Positions 1 through 8,641 of a DNA stretch of 64,000 nt are shown here, in pieces. The notes beneath the pieces were generated by a model. The model had not been told where the DNA came from. It did not search any database and was given only the letters and a program-made list of their open reading frames with translations. This DNA comes from Maribacter sp. MJ134 (GTDB taxonomy: Bacteria > Bacteroidota > Bacteroidia > Flavobacteriales > Flavobacteriaceae). Within the stretch, counting starts at the first letter, position 1; each line of letters starts with the position of its first letter. Location: positions 3,782,001 through 3,846,000 of the forward strand of contig NZ_CP034570.1 in assembly GCF_003970695.1 (NCBI RefSeq), written 5' to 3'. Position numbers and translations under genes: made by a program.

Positions 1-1022
1 TTCTTTTTTCCGACATAAAACCCATTGTAACAGCGAATGGTAGAGGACTCGTCCATAACACCTTCTTGTAACGCAATAAGTGCGTTTAGCGTCTTGAATG
101 GCGACCCGGGGGGTTGTTGGGCATGAATTGATCGGTCCCAAGTAGGGTTCGCTATAGTGTCGTTATAAAGTTTGGTATAGTTTTTAGAGCGTTCCCGTCC
201 GACCAAAAGTGCAGGGTCATAGGTAGGGCCGGATATCATGGAAAGTATCTCGCCGGTGGCGGGTTCAATGGCTACAATGCCACCTCTTTTACCGTTCATT
301 AGACGCTCTCCGTACTCTTGAAGCTTTTTGTCAAGTGTAATACTAATTTGTTTGCCCTGCTCTGGAAGTGTGTCCAATGCTCCATTTTTATAGGGGCCAA
401 TATCTCTATTGAATCTGTCTTTTTGAATATACTGAACTCCCTTTCGTCCGCGCAAGAGATCTTCATAGTAGCGTTCAACACCGGTTCTCCCCTTTAGTTC
501 TCCTTGAACGTAGTATTTGTTTTTTGCCAAATCCCCTTCATTGACTTCGCTAATATAACCCAGTACATTGGCAGCGCTAGGCGTATCATAATAACGTAAG
601 GACCTTTTTTGGATGTAGAATCCTTTGTACTTACGCATCTTTTCTTGAAGTCTTGCGTAATCTTCTTTTGATAATTGTGGAACCAAGACCGATGGCAGTC
701 TCGGGGAATATACTCTAGCTTTTCTAAGCTTTTCCTTGAATTTTTCCTTATCAACCCCTATTAATCCGCAAAATTCTAGTGTATCAAGAGCTTTGACCTC
801 TCTGGGTATGACCATGACATCATAAGCTGGGTCGTTACCGACCAAAAGCTCCCCATTTCTGTCGTAAATATAACCACGTTCAGGGTAATCGTATATTGCC
901 TTGATGGCAGGGTCTTCTAAAACTTGATCTGGTGAAAAACTGAAAATTTGAAGGTAGGAAAGTCTGCTAAGGAAGGTAATTCCTATGATGACGATAATTG
1001 ATGATAAAAGTATTTTCCTCAT
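1..1022 (-). CDS. mrdA: Penicillin-binding protein 2 (peptidoglycan transpeptidase), N-terminal part
   Basis: This is the elongation-specific class B PBP that crosslinks new peptidoglycan in the periplasm with RodA and MreBCD. The window holds about 340 N-terminal residues and the rest runs off the left edge. The reading starts MRKILLSS with one N-terminal membrane anchor, then the PBP dimerisation domain (YPERGYIYDRNGELL near residues 45-60). The transpeptidase domain begins with GGIVAIEPATGEILSM. The catalytic SxxK motif is SPFK, with the nucleophile at about Ser307, preceded by the typical PPG. The start codon overlaps the mreD stop in an ATGA arrangement, so it is translationally coupled as the last visible gene of mreB-mreC-mreD-mrdA. 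rodA would be expected next, outside the window. The SxN and KTG motifs lie outside, so integrity cannot be judged. Confidence 0.93.
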   Translation of the reverse strand, partial: MRKILLSSIIVIIGITFLSRLSYLQIFSFSPDQVLEDPAIKAIYDYPERGYIYDRNGELLVGNDPAYDVMVIPREVKALDTLEFCGLIGVDKEKFKEKLRKARVYSPRLPSVLVPQLSKEDYARLQEKMRKYKGFYIQKRSLRYYDTPSAANVLGYISEVNEGDLAKNKYYVQGELKGRTGVERYYEDLLRGRKGVQYIQKDRFNRDIGPYKNGALDTLPEQGKQISITLDKKLQEYGERLMNGKRGGIVAIEPATGEILSMISGPTYDPALLVGRERSKNYTKLYNDTIANPTWDRSIHAQQPPGSPFKTLNALIALQEGVMDESSTIRCYNGFYVGKK

Positions 1023-1528
1023 TCTTTCTTAGTGCTAAACAAGGTGCTGAACAATAGACCCAATATCAAAGAAGCAAGGCCTATAGCAAACGTTTTTTGT
1101 ATGATTAAGAGACTATTGGCAAAACTAAAAATTTCTAAAGTAAAGAATACAACATGATGTATTACAATTAATAACGCCAAAAAAGTAAATTGTTGTGCCT
1201 TGGTACTGTTGTTTAATTTAAAACTTTGAAATTCATAGTTTACACCGAATACGAACCGCATAATTGTAGGTCTTAAATAGGCTATGGTAATTGTGGCAGC
1301 TGCATTAATGGCCAAGGTATCGGAAAAGATATCTATCAGAAAACCAAGGATAAAACTTATGATTAAAAAAGTGGTTCTGTTTTCCTTTATCGGATACCAA
1401 TAGATGAACAGAATATAAATCATGGGGTTGATGAAGCCAAAGAAATTTAATCTGTTGAATACGAGCACCTGTACCAAAATCAGCAAGATGAACCTTAGGA
1501 TATTTATAAAAAAGGAACTACTGATCAT
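1019..1528 (-). CDS. mreD: Rod shape-determining membrane protein MreD
   Basis: A 169-residue, very hydrophobic protein with about five predicted membrane helices, such as the stretches around FILLILVQVLVFNRL and FLIISFILGFLIDIFSD. Size and topology match MreD, the inner-membrane member of the MreBCD elongation complex. MreD is poorly conserved in sequence, so the call rests mainly on position between mreC and mrdA and on the GFLIDIFS segment typical of the family. Its start lies inside the 3' end of mreC (11-base overlap) and its stop overlaps the mrdA start by four bases, so the three genes are almost certainly cotranscribed and translationally coupled. Confidence 0.88.
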   Translation of the reverse strand: MISSSFFINILRFILLILVQVLVFNRLNFFGFINPMIYILFIYWYPIKENRTTFLIISFILGFLIDIFSDTLAINAAATITIAYLRPTIMRFVFGVNYEFQSFKLNNSTKAQQFTFLALLIVIHHVVFFTLEIFSFANSLLIIQKTFAIGLASLILGLLFSTLFSTKKE

Positions 1529-2342
1529 TGGTTGTTCGTGTTTCTGTTTCCAGTTCTAAAACTTCTTTCCTATTCAAATTTTGAATAACATATACATGTT
1601 TCAAATTGGTCATGTCGTTAAATAAGGCCACATCAATAAAATAAAAACTCTTTGACGTGTCCAAATCAAATTTCTTTATCGTGCCAATGGGAATGTTTTC
1701 AGGAAAGATACTACTCATTGCACCGGTTACTATAGTATCCCCAATCGTTAACTGAACCAGTCTGGGAATATCTATCAACTGAACGGTGTTATAGTCTTTG
1801 GTATTCCAGACCAACGAACCAAAATGGTTGGAATTTTTAATCTTAGCATTGATATTCGATTTTTCGTTCAATATACTCTGCACCGTGGCATAGTTCTTAG
1901 ATGTATTCTCTATAATCCCCAGAATACCCTTGTCCGTAATTACGCCCATATCTTGTTTTACACTATCTAAGCGACCTTTGTTTATGGTGATATAGTTTCT
2001 TTGGTCGGAAAAGCTGTTCTTTACTATGGTACCCTGTACTACGGTATAGCTATTCAGTAAGGAATCCGTTATTGGGGTGATGCCCTCTTGCTTGTTATAA
2101 AGTTGAAATCTTAGTAATTCATTTTCCCTTACGAGATTACGGTTCTCTTCGCGAAGGTTAAAATAAGCGGTGATATTATTGGAAGCCTCATAAATACTGC
2201 CCGAAAAATAGTTAGCGGAATTTAGAAATTTAGACTGGTGATAGGAATGCGATTGAAAAGTGAAAACCAAGGAAATAAAGAGCAGAAAGGCATAAAGTAA
2301 GAACGTTTTATACCGAATCAGAAAATTTATAATCTGCTGCAT
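1518..2342 (-). CDS. mreC: Rod shape-determining protein MreC
   Basis: A 274-residue bitopic protein that links cytoplasmic MreB to the periplasmic wall synthases. Residues about 10-28 form one membrane helix. They are followed by a coiled coil rich in Glu, Asn and Leu (EENRNLVRENELLRFQLYN, about 65-85) and the double beta-barrel MreC domain (VKNSFSDQRNYITINKG, then DKGILGIIENTS and GDTIVTGAMSSIFPENIPIG). The GxSxxFPxxIPIG-like segment is a family hallmark. It follows mreB after a 35-base gap and overlaps mreD by 11 bases. Length is normal for Bacteroidota MreC, and nothing is odd. Confidence 0.93.
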   Translation of the reverse strand: MQQIINFLIRYKTFLLYAFLLFISLVFTFQSHSYHQSKFLNSANYFSGSIYEASNNITAYFNLREENRNLVRENELLRFQLYNKQEGITPITDSLLNSYTVVQGTIVKNSFSDQRNYITINKGRLDSVKQDMGVITDKGILGIIENTSKNYATVQSILNEKSNINAKIKNSNHFGSLVWNTKDYNTVQLIDIPRLVQLTIGDTIVTGAMSSIFPENIPIGTIKKFDLDTSKSFYFIDVALFNDMTNLKHVYVIQNLNRKEVLELETETRTTNDQ

Positions 2343-2377
2343 TCACTTTTACGTTTTCAAATTGAAGTACTCAAAAA

Positions 2378-3406
2378 TTACTTGATCAAGATACTCTTGT
2401 ATCGTTCTAGGTTTTTCAATGCTATTCCTGTACCACGAACTACGGCTCTTAAAGGATCTTCTGCAATGTATACGGGCAGGTCCGTTTTTTGAGATAACCT
2501 TCTGTCCAGGCCACGCAGCATAGAACCACCCCCGGCCAAATAAATTCCTGTATTGTAGATATCCGCTGCCAATTCTGGTGGAGTTTGCGATAGGGTTTCC
2601 ATTACCGCGTCTTCCACGCGCAAAATAGATTTGTCCAGTGCTTTTGCGATTTCCCGATAAGAAATCTGTACTTGTTTGGGTTTACCCGTTAGTAAATCTC
2701 GTCCTTGAACCGATTTTTCGTCCGGGGGAGATTGTAGGTCTTCCGTCGCCGAACCAATTTCAATTTTAATTGCCTCCGCAGTACTTTCACCCACATACAG
2801 GTTATGCTGCGTACGCATGTAGTAGATAATATCATTGGTGAAAACGTCACCTGCAATCTTGACCGACTTATCACAAACAATACCACCTAAGGCAATTACT
2901 GCAATTTCCGTGGTACCACCACCTATATCTACGATCATATTTCCTTTGGGCTGCATAATGTCAAGACCAATACCAATGGCCGCTGCCATGGGCTCGTGAA
3001 TAAGATATACTTCTTTGCCGTTTACGCGCTCCGCTGATTCTTTTACCGCACGCATTTCTACTTCCGTTATACCAGATGGGATACAGATGACCATGCGCAA
3101 GGCAGGCGGGAACCATTTTTTCTTTAATGCCGGGATATTTTTAATGAACATGTTGATCATCTTTTCAGATGCATCAAAATCGGCAATTACCCCATCCTTT
3201 AAAGGACGAATGGTCTTTATATTTTCATGGGTTTTTCCTTGCATCATGTTGGCTTCCTTACCAACTGCGATAATTTTACCTGTAATTCTATCACGAGCAA
3301 CGATAGAAGGGCTATCTACTACGACCTTGTCATTATGGATGATAAGCGTGTTCGCCGTTCCTAAATCTATGGCTATCTCTTCAGTCAAGAAATCAAAAAA
3401 TCCCAT
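2378..3406 (-). CDS. mreB: Rod shape-determining actin homologue MreB
   Basis: A 342-residue bacterial actin that polymerises under the membrane and positions the elongation machinery. All actin-fold nucleotide motifs are visible: phosphate 1 IDLGTANTLI at about residues 13-22, phosphate 2 VDIGGGTTEIAV at about 160, and the adenosine loop YLAGGGSMLRGLD near 290. HEPMAAAIG is also typical. It is the first gene of the mreBCD-mrdA operon. A TACTTTTG -7 box about 42 bases upstream, just beyond the purH stop, suggests its own promoter. The identification is secure. Confidence 0.98.
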   Translation of the reverse strand: MGFFDFLTEEIAIDLGTANTLIIHNDKVVVDSPSIVARDRITGKIIAVGKEANMMQGKTHENIKTIRPLKDGVIADFDASEKMINMFIKNIPALKKKWFPPALRMVICIPSGITEVEMRAVKESAERVNGKEVYLIHEPMAAAIGIGLDIMQPKGNMIVDIGGGTTEIAVIALGGIVCDKSVKIAGDVFTNDIIYYMRTQHNLYVGESTAEAIKIEIGSATEDLQSPPDEKSVQGRDLLTGKPKQVQISYREIAKALDKSILRVEDAVMETLSQTPPELAADIYNTGIYLAGGGSMLRGLDRRLSQKTDLPVYIAEDPLRAVVRGTGIALKNLERYKSILIK

Positions 3407-3448
3407 ATAAATTTGTTTGGTTATGGATTAAGGGGTGCATTTCATCGA

Positions 3449-3456
3449 CAAAAGTA
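3449..3456 (-). promoter_or_regulatory. Putative -7 box of the mreB promoter
   Basis: The minus strand reads TACTTTTG, an exact match to the Bacteroidota housekeeping -7 element TAnnTTTG. It lies between the purH stop and the mreB start and would give a leader of roughly 35 bases. I see no convincing -33 TTG at the usual spacing, so confidence is moderate. Confidence 0.5.
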
Positions 3457-3462
3457 GTAAAA

Positions 3463-4995
3463 TTAATGCTTAAAATGACGGGTGCCCGTCATCACCATTG
3501 AAATTCCGTTCGCATTACAATAATCCACACTCAACTGGTCCTTGATAGAGCCCCCCGGTTGTATAACACTTGTAATTCCTGCTTGGCCTGCAATCTCAAC
3601 ACAATCAGGGAATGGGAAGAATGCATCACTGGCCATTACGGCACCGTTTAGGTCAAATTTAAAGGATTGCGCTTTGTGTATGGCTTGGTTCAGGGCATCT
3701 ACTCGCGAAGTTTGTCCCGTACCACTAGCACACAGTTGCTTGTTCTTTGTCAGCACAATGGTGTTAGACTTTGTATGCTTACATAATTTTGAAGCGAACA
3801 GTAAATCATCAAGTTCTTGCTCGCTTGGCTTGGTGTCCGTTGCATAGCTTAAATCTGCAATAGCATCTGTCTTATGGTCTTTCTCCTGAAGCAACATGCC
3901 GTTTAAACAAGTTCTTACCAGCATTTCCGGCATAGTGGTTTCGTTCTGAACTAGTATAATCCTGTTCTTCTTGCCTTTAAGTATTTCCAGGGCGTCCGCT
4001 GTATAGCTTGGTGCAATAACAACTTCGCAAAATAATTTATGGATTTCCTCCGCCGTGGCTTTATCAATTTCTTTATTGCTTATCAATACTCCACCAAAGG
4101 CAGAAACCGGGTCGCCGGCCAGAGCATCCACGTAAGCCTGGTGAAGTGTACTGCGTTGCGCTAATCCACATGCGTTATTATGTTTTAAAATGGCAAAGGT
4201 TGGGGCTTCATTTTTAAATTCTCCCATAAGGTTTACAGCGGCATCAACATCCAACAAGTTATTATAAGAGAGTTCTTTGCCGTGAAGTTTGGAGAACATG
4301 GCATCAAAATCTCCAAAGAAAAATCCTTTCTGATGCGGATTTTCTCCATAACGCAATACCTTTCCGTTGGTCTCACTGACCTTAAGTGCGGCGATATCAT
4401 GGTGCTGGTTAAAATAATTGAATATAGCCGTATCATAGTGCGAGGAAACGTTGAAGGATTTTGCGGCAAAACGCTTTCTATCGTCCAACGTGGTATTTCC
4501 GTTATCCTTAGAAATGACTTCGAGGAATTCTGAATAATCTTCCATAGAAGACACGCACATGACGTCTTTAAAGTTTTTTGCGGCAGCACGTATTAGAGAG
4601 ATACCTCCAATATCTATTTTTTCTATGATGTCCTGTTCAGAGGCACCACTTGCAACGGTTTTCTCAAAGGGATATAAATCTACGATTACGATATCCAATT
4701 GTGGAATATCGAATTCTGCTAATTGCGCAACATCACCATCATTGTCCTGTCGATTGAGGATACCGCCAAATACCTTTGGGTGTAAGGTTTTAACGCGACC
4801 GCCTAGAATGGAGGGATAACTGGTGACATCTTCTACAGGAACAACGTCTATGCCCAGGTCCTTAATGAATTTCTCCGTGCCACCGGTAGAATAGATGGTA
4901 ATGCCAAGTTCCTTGAATTTTTTTACTATGGGTTCCAATCCGTCTTTATGAAAAACGGAAATTAAGGCAGAAGTCGCTTTTTTAACAGTGCTCAT
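3463..4995 (-). CDS. purH: Bifunctional AICAR transformylase / IMP cyclohydrolase PurH
   Basis: This enzyme catalyses the last two steps of IMP synthesis in the cytoplasm: formylation of AICAR with 10-formyl-THF, then ring closure of FAICAR. The 510-residue length is standard. The N-terminal MGS-like cyclohydrolase domain (about 1-190) contains ELGITIYSTGGTEKFI and LGGRVKTLHPKVFGGIL. The C-terminal transformylase domain carries the catalytic KHNNACG motif, DPVSAFGGVL and DAFFPFPDCVE. A clear promoter (TTG-N18-TACTTTTG) stands upstream, so it is probably monocistronic or reads into mreB. It is a house-keeping gene without anomalies. Confidence 0.98.
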   Translation of the reverse strand: MSTVKKATSALISVFHKDGLEPIVKKFKELGITIYSTGGTEKFIKDLGIDVVPVEDVTSYPSILGGRVKTLHPKVFGGILNRQDNDGDVAQLAEFDIPQLDIVIVDLYPFEKTVASGASEQDIIEKIDIGGISLIRAAAKNFKDVMCVSSMEDYSEFLEVISKDNGNTTLDDRKRFAAKSFNVSSHYDTAIFNYFNQHHDIAALKVSETNGKVLRYGENPHQKGFFFGDFDAMFSKLHGKELSYNNLLDVDAAVNLMGEFKNEAPTFAILKHNNACGLAQRSTLHQAYVDALAGDPVSAFGGVLISNKEIDKATAEEIHKLFCEVVIAPSYTADALEILKGKKNRIILVQNETTMPEMLVRTCLNGMLLQEKDHKTDAIADLSYATDTKPSEQELDDLLFASKLCKHTKSNTIVLTKNKQLCASGTGQTSRVDALNQAIHKAQSFKFDLNGAVMASDAFFPFPDCVEIAGQAGITSVIQPGGSIKDQLSVDYCNANGISMVMTGTRHFKH

Positions 4996-5027
4996 GGGTA
5001 GTGCTTGTGATTAGTAATTTAAGCACA

Positions 5028-5056
5028 CAAAAGTAATTTTTTTAAGAGAAGTACAA
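5028..5056 (-). promoter_or_regulatory. Promoter of purH
   Basis: On the minus strand a -33 TTG (5054-5056) is separated by 18 bases from the -7 box TACTTTTG (5028-5035). This fits the Bacteroidota consensus TTG-N17..23-TAnnTTTG. The box ends 32 bases before the purH start. Confidence 0.65.
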
Positions 5057-5145
5057 CAGCGAGGTTATCAACAAATAGGCTAAAGTTTTGAACGGTTAAG
5101 AGGTTGTGTCCTATTTCCGTAGCCGTATGCGTTTAAATTACCATA

Positions 5146-5601
5146 CTAGTGCTCCATAATCTTCGTCAATTCTTCATTTACGAATTCTAAGAACCGTTCA
5201 TCTTCCTTTGTAAACGGGTCGGGTGTATTGGAATCAATATCTATCTGACCAATATTTTCACCGTTTACGAAGAGCGGAACAACGATTTCTGATTTTACGG
5301 TAAGGCTGCAAGCAATATAGTTGTCTTGCGCTTGCACATTAGGCACAACAAAATTTTCGTTACTGACCGCCACTTGTCCGCATATTCCTTTCCCGAACGG
5401 TATAATCGTGTGGTCCGTTGGTTCTCCCGTATAGGGACCTAACTTTAATTCTTCTTTGTCACCATTCCTAAAATAAAACCCTACCCAGTCATAATGTGGA
5501 ACACTTTCTTGAAGGAGATTACAGATCTCTTGGAGCTTGGTATCTGTTTCTTGGTTGGAGTGGATGATGCTCTTTATTTTAGGTCTCAGGGAATCTAACA
5601 T
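5146..5601 (-). CDS. GAF-domain free methionine-(R)-sulfoxide reductase
   Basis: A 151-residue cytoplasmic single-GAF protein of the fRMsr family, which reduces free methionine-R-sulfoxide. Family hallmarks are DWVGFYF near residue 39, PFGKGICGQVA at 68-78, IACS at 96-99 and SEIVVPLF at 104-111, followed by IGQIDIDS. Cys74 and Cys98 are 24 residues apart, the same spacing as the resolving/catalytic pair of characterised fRMsr enzymes. The third family cysteine, ten residues before Cys74, is replaced by His64, so recycling may use only two cysteines. It stands alone between purH and a divergent metal module. A plain GAF sensor is the alternative, but the cysteine spacing favours the reductase. 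Confidence 0.85.
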   Translation of the reverse strand: MLDSLRPKIKSIIHSNQETDTKLQEICNLLQESVPHYDWVGFYFRNGDKEELKLGPYTGEPTDHTIIPFGKGICGQVAVSNENFVVPNVQAQDNYIACSLTVKSEIVVPLFVNGENIGQIDIDSNTPDPFTKEDERFLEFVNEELTKIMEH

Positions 5602-5711
5602 GGTCTCTTATTTTCAATAATCTAAATCAAAAGTCGATTTTTAAAAGGAAACTAACAATAAGAACAGCCTTAAAAATTCGTTAAGTACTATTAACCAAAA
5701 TTCTAAAATAG

Positions 5712-5719
5712 TATCTTTG
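5712..5719 (+). promoter_or_regulatory. Putative -7 box abutting the start of the metal module
   Basis: TATCTTTG matches TAnnTTTG exactly. Only four bases (TAGA) separate it from the GTG start of the HYC_CC_PP gene, so transcription would begin at or beside the start codon, giving a leaderless mRNA. If instead the ATG at 5760 is used, the leader would be about 35 bases. No good -33 TTG is visible. Confidence 0.5.
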
Positions 5720-5723
5720 TAGA

Positions 5724-6134
5724 GTGAAAAGTGTAGCTCATCACATATGGTCCGTGGTCATGGCGGTGTTAGTATTGTTTTCAACAGTCTCATGGACTAT
5801 TGAAAAGCACACGTGTATGGGTCGTGTAATGGATGTTGCTTTATTCTCAAAGGCTCAGGATTGTGGTATGGAAGCAGCGATGCTGATGATGGAGGAAGAC
5901 TCTGATGAAAACCACTGTTGTGGTGAGGAAATCCTGACGATTCAAGGTCAAGATGATCTCAACATTTCTTTTAACGATATTACTTTAGACCAGCAGGTCT
6001 TTATCGCAGTTTTTGCGAAGGCCTACGTTGCGTTGTTCTCTAGTAGTGAACAGCAAACGAATATAAACGAGTATTACCCACCACCACTTCTGGTCAGGGA
6101 CATACAGTTACTTGACGAAACTTTTTTAATTTGA
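5724..6134 (+). CDS. HYC_CC_PP family small secreted or membrane protein
   Basis: A 136-residue protein with an N-terminal hydrophobic segment (about residues 8-23). It then shows the signatures that name this Bacteroidota family: His29-Thr-Cys31, a Cys65-Cys66 pair after an acidic stretch, and tyrosines followed by prolines (YYPPP, 117-121). The biochemical function is unknown. The conserved Cys/His residues and the neighbouring HMA and TonB genes point to metal binding in the periplasm. The start is a GTG at 5724: the KSVAHHIW residues before the hydrophobic segment fit family N-termini, although an ATG at codon 13 is possible. It appears to be the first gene of the module that runs to 12.3 kb. 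Confidence 0.75.
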   Translation: MKSVAHHIWSVVMAVLVLFSTVSWTIEKHTCMGRVMDVALFSKAQDCGMEAAMLMMEEDSDENHCCGEEILTIQGQDDLNISFNDITLDQQVFIAVFAKAYVALFSSSEQQTNINEYYPPPLLVRDIQLLDETFLI

Positions 6135-6140
6135 TGTGAT

Positions 6141-6186
6141 TCCTCGCTAGAGGATATTTTGGATTTACCCTGCTAGGTCAGCCTAG
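6141..6186 (+). other. Two small intercistronic stem-loops
   Basis: Two perfect 5-bp hairpins stand side by side just after the preceding stop: TCCTC-GCTA-GAGGA (6141-6154) and CTAGG-TCAG-CCTAG (6173-6186). Neither has a T-run, so they are not standard terminators. They could act in mRNA processing or stability. They are short enough to be chance. Confidence 0.35.
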
Positions 6187-6241
6187 GATGGAAATAAACA
6201 AAAGCACCCAATGATCTGGGTTAACATCAAATTAAACATTC

Positions 6242-7012
6242 ATGAAATATAAACTTAGGTTAGTAGCCTTATCCATACTGTCCGCAGTATTCTCAGCAGC
6301 TCAGGGTCCGCCAATAACCGCTGATAAACCAATTATGCTCGGGGCGGGCAGTTTTACCGCTAGAACATTAACGGAATTACGAAACACGGAGCGAGGTTCA
6401 TTTGTTTATGTACCGCTAATGATGCGTTACCTGCCAACATCGAACTCCTCAATAGGTGTAGATATTCCTTATTTGAATTATGATATCGATAACCAGGCAA
6501 GTGGCAGTGCTCTGGCCGATATCAAAATAATAGGAAAATATCAATTTTTTCGAAAAGATGCCACGGGCAAGACTCTTAGAATATCAGCCAAGACGGTACA
6601 GACTTTGCCCACGGGAGAAGAGCTAGATTTAATGGAATTAAGTACGGGCAAGTATGCTGGGTATTACGGTATCGTTGCGGGATATGAAACCCTAAAATAC
6701 GGTATATCCAATGAGTTCGGCTACAATGCAGTGCCCGATGGTACTTTGGACGAGTTCCGCTATAAATTAGGATTTGGACTACCACTTTTAAAACCACAGT
6801 ATCCCAACAAGCAAGTGAACCTCTTTTTTGAATATACCAATTCTTGGCTAGTAGAAAGAGATTGGTATCAGTTGTTATATGCGCAAGGCATACAATATGC
6901 AAGAAAGGCGACTACGTTTGAGCTGGCGATTCAAGTGCCTTTGGTGAGTGATTTTGAAGTGGGTAGAAACCTGCGATACAGCATATTTTTTGGAGGTCGA
7001 TTTACATTTTAA
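6242..7012 (+). CDS. Outer-membrane beta-barrel protein of the phenol-pathway/transporter type
   Basis: A 256-residue exported protein with a signal peptide (about residues 1-20, ending SAAQ). Alternating hydrophobic/polar strands fill the rest, for example SFVYVPLMMRYLP, GIVAGYETLKYGISNEFGYN and VNLFFEYTNSW. It ends in FGGRFTF, a terminal aromatic residue typical of barrel insertion signals. It resembles the loosely defined MetA-pathway/transporter outer-membrane family. Substrate is unknown. Lying between a HYC_CC_PP protein and a double HMA protein, it may move or sense metal or another solute at the outer membrane. The family assignment is by overall look, not by a single motif. Confidence 0.6.
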   Translation: MKYKLRLVALSILSAVFSAAQGPPITADKPIMLGAGSFTARTLTELRNTERGSFVYVPLMMRYLPTSNSSIGVDIPYLNYDIDNQASGSALADIKIIGKYQFFRKDATGKTLRISAKTVQTLPTGEELDLMELSTGKYAGYYGIVAGYETLKYGISNEFGYNAVPDGTLDEFRYKLGFGLPLLKPQYPNKQVNLFFEYTNSWLVERDWYQLLYAQGIQYARKATTFELAIQVPLVSDFEVGRNLRYSIFFGGRFTF

Positions 7013-7079
7013 TTGGCACCGCCAAAGGGCCTAATTACCATATAAAGTTGATGAATTTAAATTATTAAAAAACACAAAA

Positions 7080-7706
7080 ATGAAAAAAACAATAATAGTA
7101 GCATTGGTCGTCGGGATGATGACCGTGTTTGGAGCAAATGCTCAAAAAGCGATGGATAAATTTATGGTGCAGGTAGACGGCCTTGGTTGTCCTTTTTGCG
7201 CTTACGGACTAGAGAAAAAGTTCAAGGAGTTCAAGGGTATTAAACAGGTAAAGATTGATATTGAGACTGGAGATTTCAGTTTTGCTTATCCAGCGGAAAA
7301 AGAACTGACCTTGGTTGCTGTTCAACAACAGGTAGAAAAAGCGGGGTATACCCCAATAACTACCAAAATAGAGCGAGCAGATGGTACGATTGAAGCGTCG
7401 GAAAAACAGTCGCTCTCCGCTAAAACGGAAGGGACTGTGACCAAAAAACTCATGGTCGTGGGTAATTGCGGTATGTGCGAGGCACGGATTAGCGAGGCGG
7501 CCAAAGGTGTAGCCGGAGTTTCTGATATTTCTTGGGACAAGGATACCAAAATGATGCAGGTGTCCTTTGACGCGGGTGCAACAACACTGTCAGAAATAGA
7601 AAAGGCGATTGCAAAAGCGGGCCACGATACTAAAAATTATAAGGCGGAAAAAGGAACATATGACCAGTTACCTGCTTGCTGTCATTATGATAGGATAGGC
7701 AAATAA
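7080..7706 (+). CDS. Secreted double heavy-metal-associated (HMA) domain protein
   Basis: A 208-residue periplasmic protein with a signal peptide (1-21, GANAQ). It has two ferredoxin-like HMA domains. The first (about 27-95) has the metal loop GCPFC with Cys37 and Cys40. The second (about 122-190) has NCGMC with Cys130 and Cys133. It ends in GHDT (181-184) and a tail with Cys200-Cys201-His202, which could add a second metal site. HMA domains bind Cu(I), Zn(II) or Hg(II), and soluble exported versions act as metallochaperones. The gene at 11916 shares the GHDT...CC tail. It lies 67 bases after the barrel gene, in the same orientation. Confidence 0.88.
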   Translation: MKKTIIVALVVGMMTVFGANAQKAMDKFMVQVDGLGCPFCAYGLEKKFKEFKGIKQVKIDIETGDFSFAYPAEKELTLVAVQQQVEKAGYTPITTKIERADGTIEASEKQSLSAKTEGTVTKKLMVVGNCGMCEARISEAAKGVAGVSDISWDKDTKMMQVSFDAGATTLSEIEKAIAKAGHDTKNYKAEKGTYDQLPACCHYDRIGK

Positions 7707-7715
7707 GAAGATAAA

Positions 7716-7766
7716 GTTATCGGCGCGGTCAGTACTGTCCAATTTCCTTTTGGATCGCGCCGTAAC
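7716..7766 (+). other. GC-rich intercistronic stem-loop
   Basis: The arms GTTATCGGCGCG (7716-7727) and CGCGCCGTAAC (7756-7766) pair with one bulged base around a 28-base loop. It is strikingly GC-rich against its surroundings. It has no T-run and lies between the double-HMA gene and the NHL gene, so an mRNA processing or protection role, or partial attenuation, is more likely than full termination. Confidence 0.45.
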
Positions 7767-7782
7767 TACTAAAAATTAAGTA

Positions 7783-8637
7783 ATGAAATATATATACATA
7801 GTACTATTCGGAGCACTTTTGGTAATCTCTTGTAAACAAAAAGAGTCGCTCCCAAAAGAATGGGTCCTTGCGAAGTCTATCCAGCTAAATGAAGTAAACC
7901 CAATTGGCATTACCGAGCTAAACGGTAAGCTATGGCTTTCCGATGGAGACCATAATCGTTTGGTTCAAATAGATGGAGAAGGCAATATTGAACAAACTAT
8001 AGATTCTTTGGAAAGACCTATGCATATTGATGCTGCTGAGGAAACCATTTACATTCCGCAATACGGAGCGGATAACATTGTTATGTTGAGGTCCGGAGAG
8101 CGTGGAGTGCTTAGTCTAACGGATAGTTTGGATGCACCAGCGGGTGTTTCTGTATTAGGAAGAGAGAAAGCGATAGCCGATTTCTACAGTAATAGAATTT
8201 TATATTCCGACGGGAACAACTGGATATCCTTTGGAAAAGAAGGTAAAGCTAAGGGTGAATTCTATTACCCAACCGATGTGCAAATCACCGATTCCTTAAT
8301 TTGGGTGGCCGATGCTTATAACAATAGGGTTCAAGCTTTTGACAAAAAGGGGAACTTTGTAAAGATTATGGGCCAAGATCAAAAGATGAACGCCGCAACG
8401 GGTATTTTCGTGTCTGACACCGAGGTGTTCGTGACCGATTTTGAAAATGACCGCATACTCATTTTTGACCATGATGGGAACTTGCAACAGGAAATCTCAG
8501 AGCATATTGAAAAGGCCACCGATTTAATGATTTTTAATGCGCAACTTTATGTAATCAACTATAGAAATGGTGAAATCAATGTGTTTGATTTTGCAGAAGT
8601 GACCCAACCAAAGGGGGCTCAAGAAAACAAAGAATAG
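7783..8637 (+). CDS. NHL-repeat (six-bladed propeller) lipoprotein
   Basis: A 284-residue lipoprotein: the lipobox VISC places the acylated Cys at 17. The mature part is a series of NHL-type repeats, visible as GITELNGKLWLSDGDHNRLVQID, WVADAYNNRVQAFDKKGNFV and FVTDFENDRILIFDHDGNLQ, which fold into a beta-propeller. Such proteins usually bind proteins or small ligands and rarely act as enzymes. It sits four bases before the HMA-MauE gene, so these two are tightly coupled. Its role in the metal module is unknown; a scaffold or sensor at the membrane surface is an inference. Confidence 0.82.
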   Translation: MKYIYIVLFGALLVISCKQKESLPKEWVLAKSIQLNEVNPIGITELNGKLWLSDGDHNRLVQIDGEGNIEQTIDSLERPMHIDAAEETIYIPQYGADNIVMLRSGERGVLSLTDSLDAPAGVSVLGREKAIADFYSNRILYSDGNNWISFGKEGKAKGEFYYPTDVQITDSLIWVADAYNNRVQAFDKKGNFVKIMGQDQKMNAATGIFVSDTEVFVTDFENDRILIFDHDGNLQQEISEHIEKATDLMIFNAQLYVINYRNGEINVFDFAEVTQPKGAQENKE

Positions 8638-8641
8638 AAAT

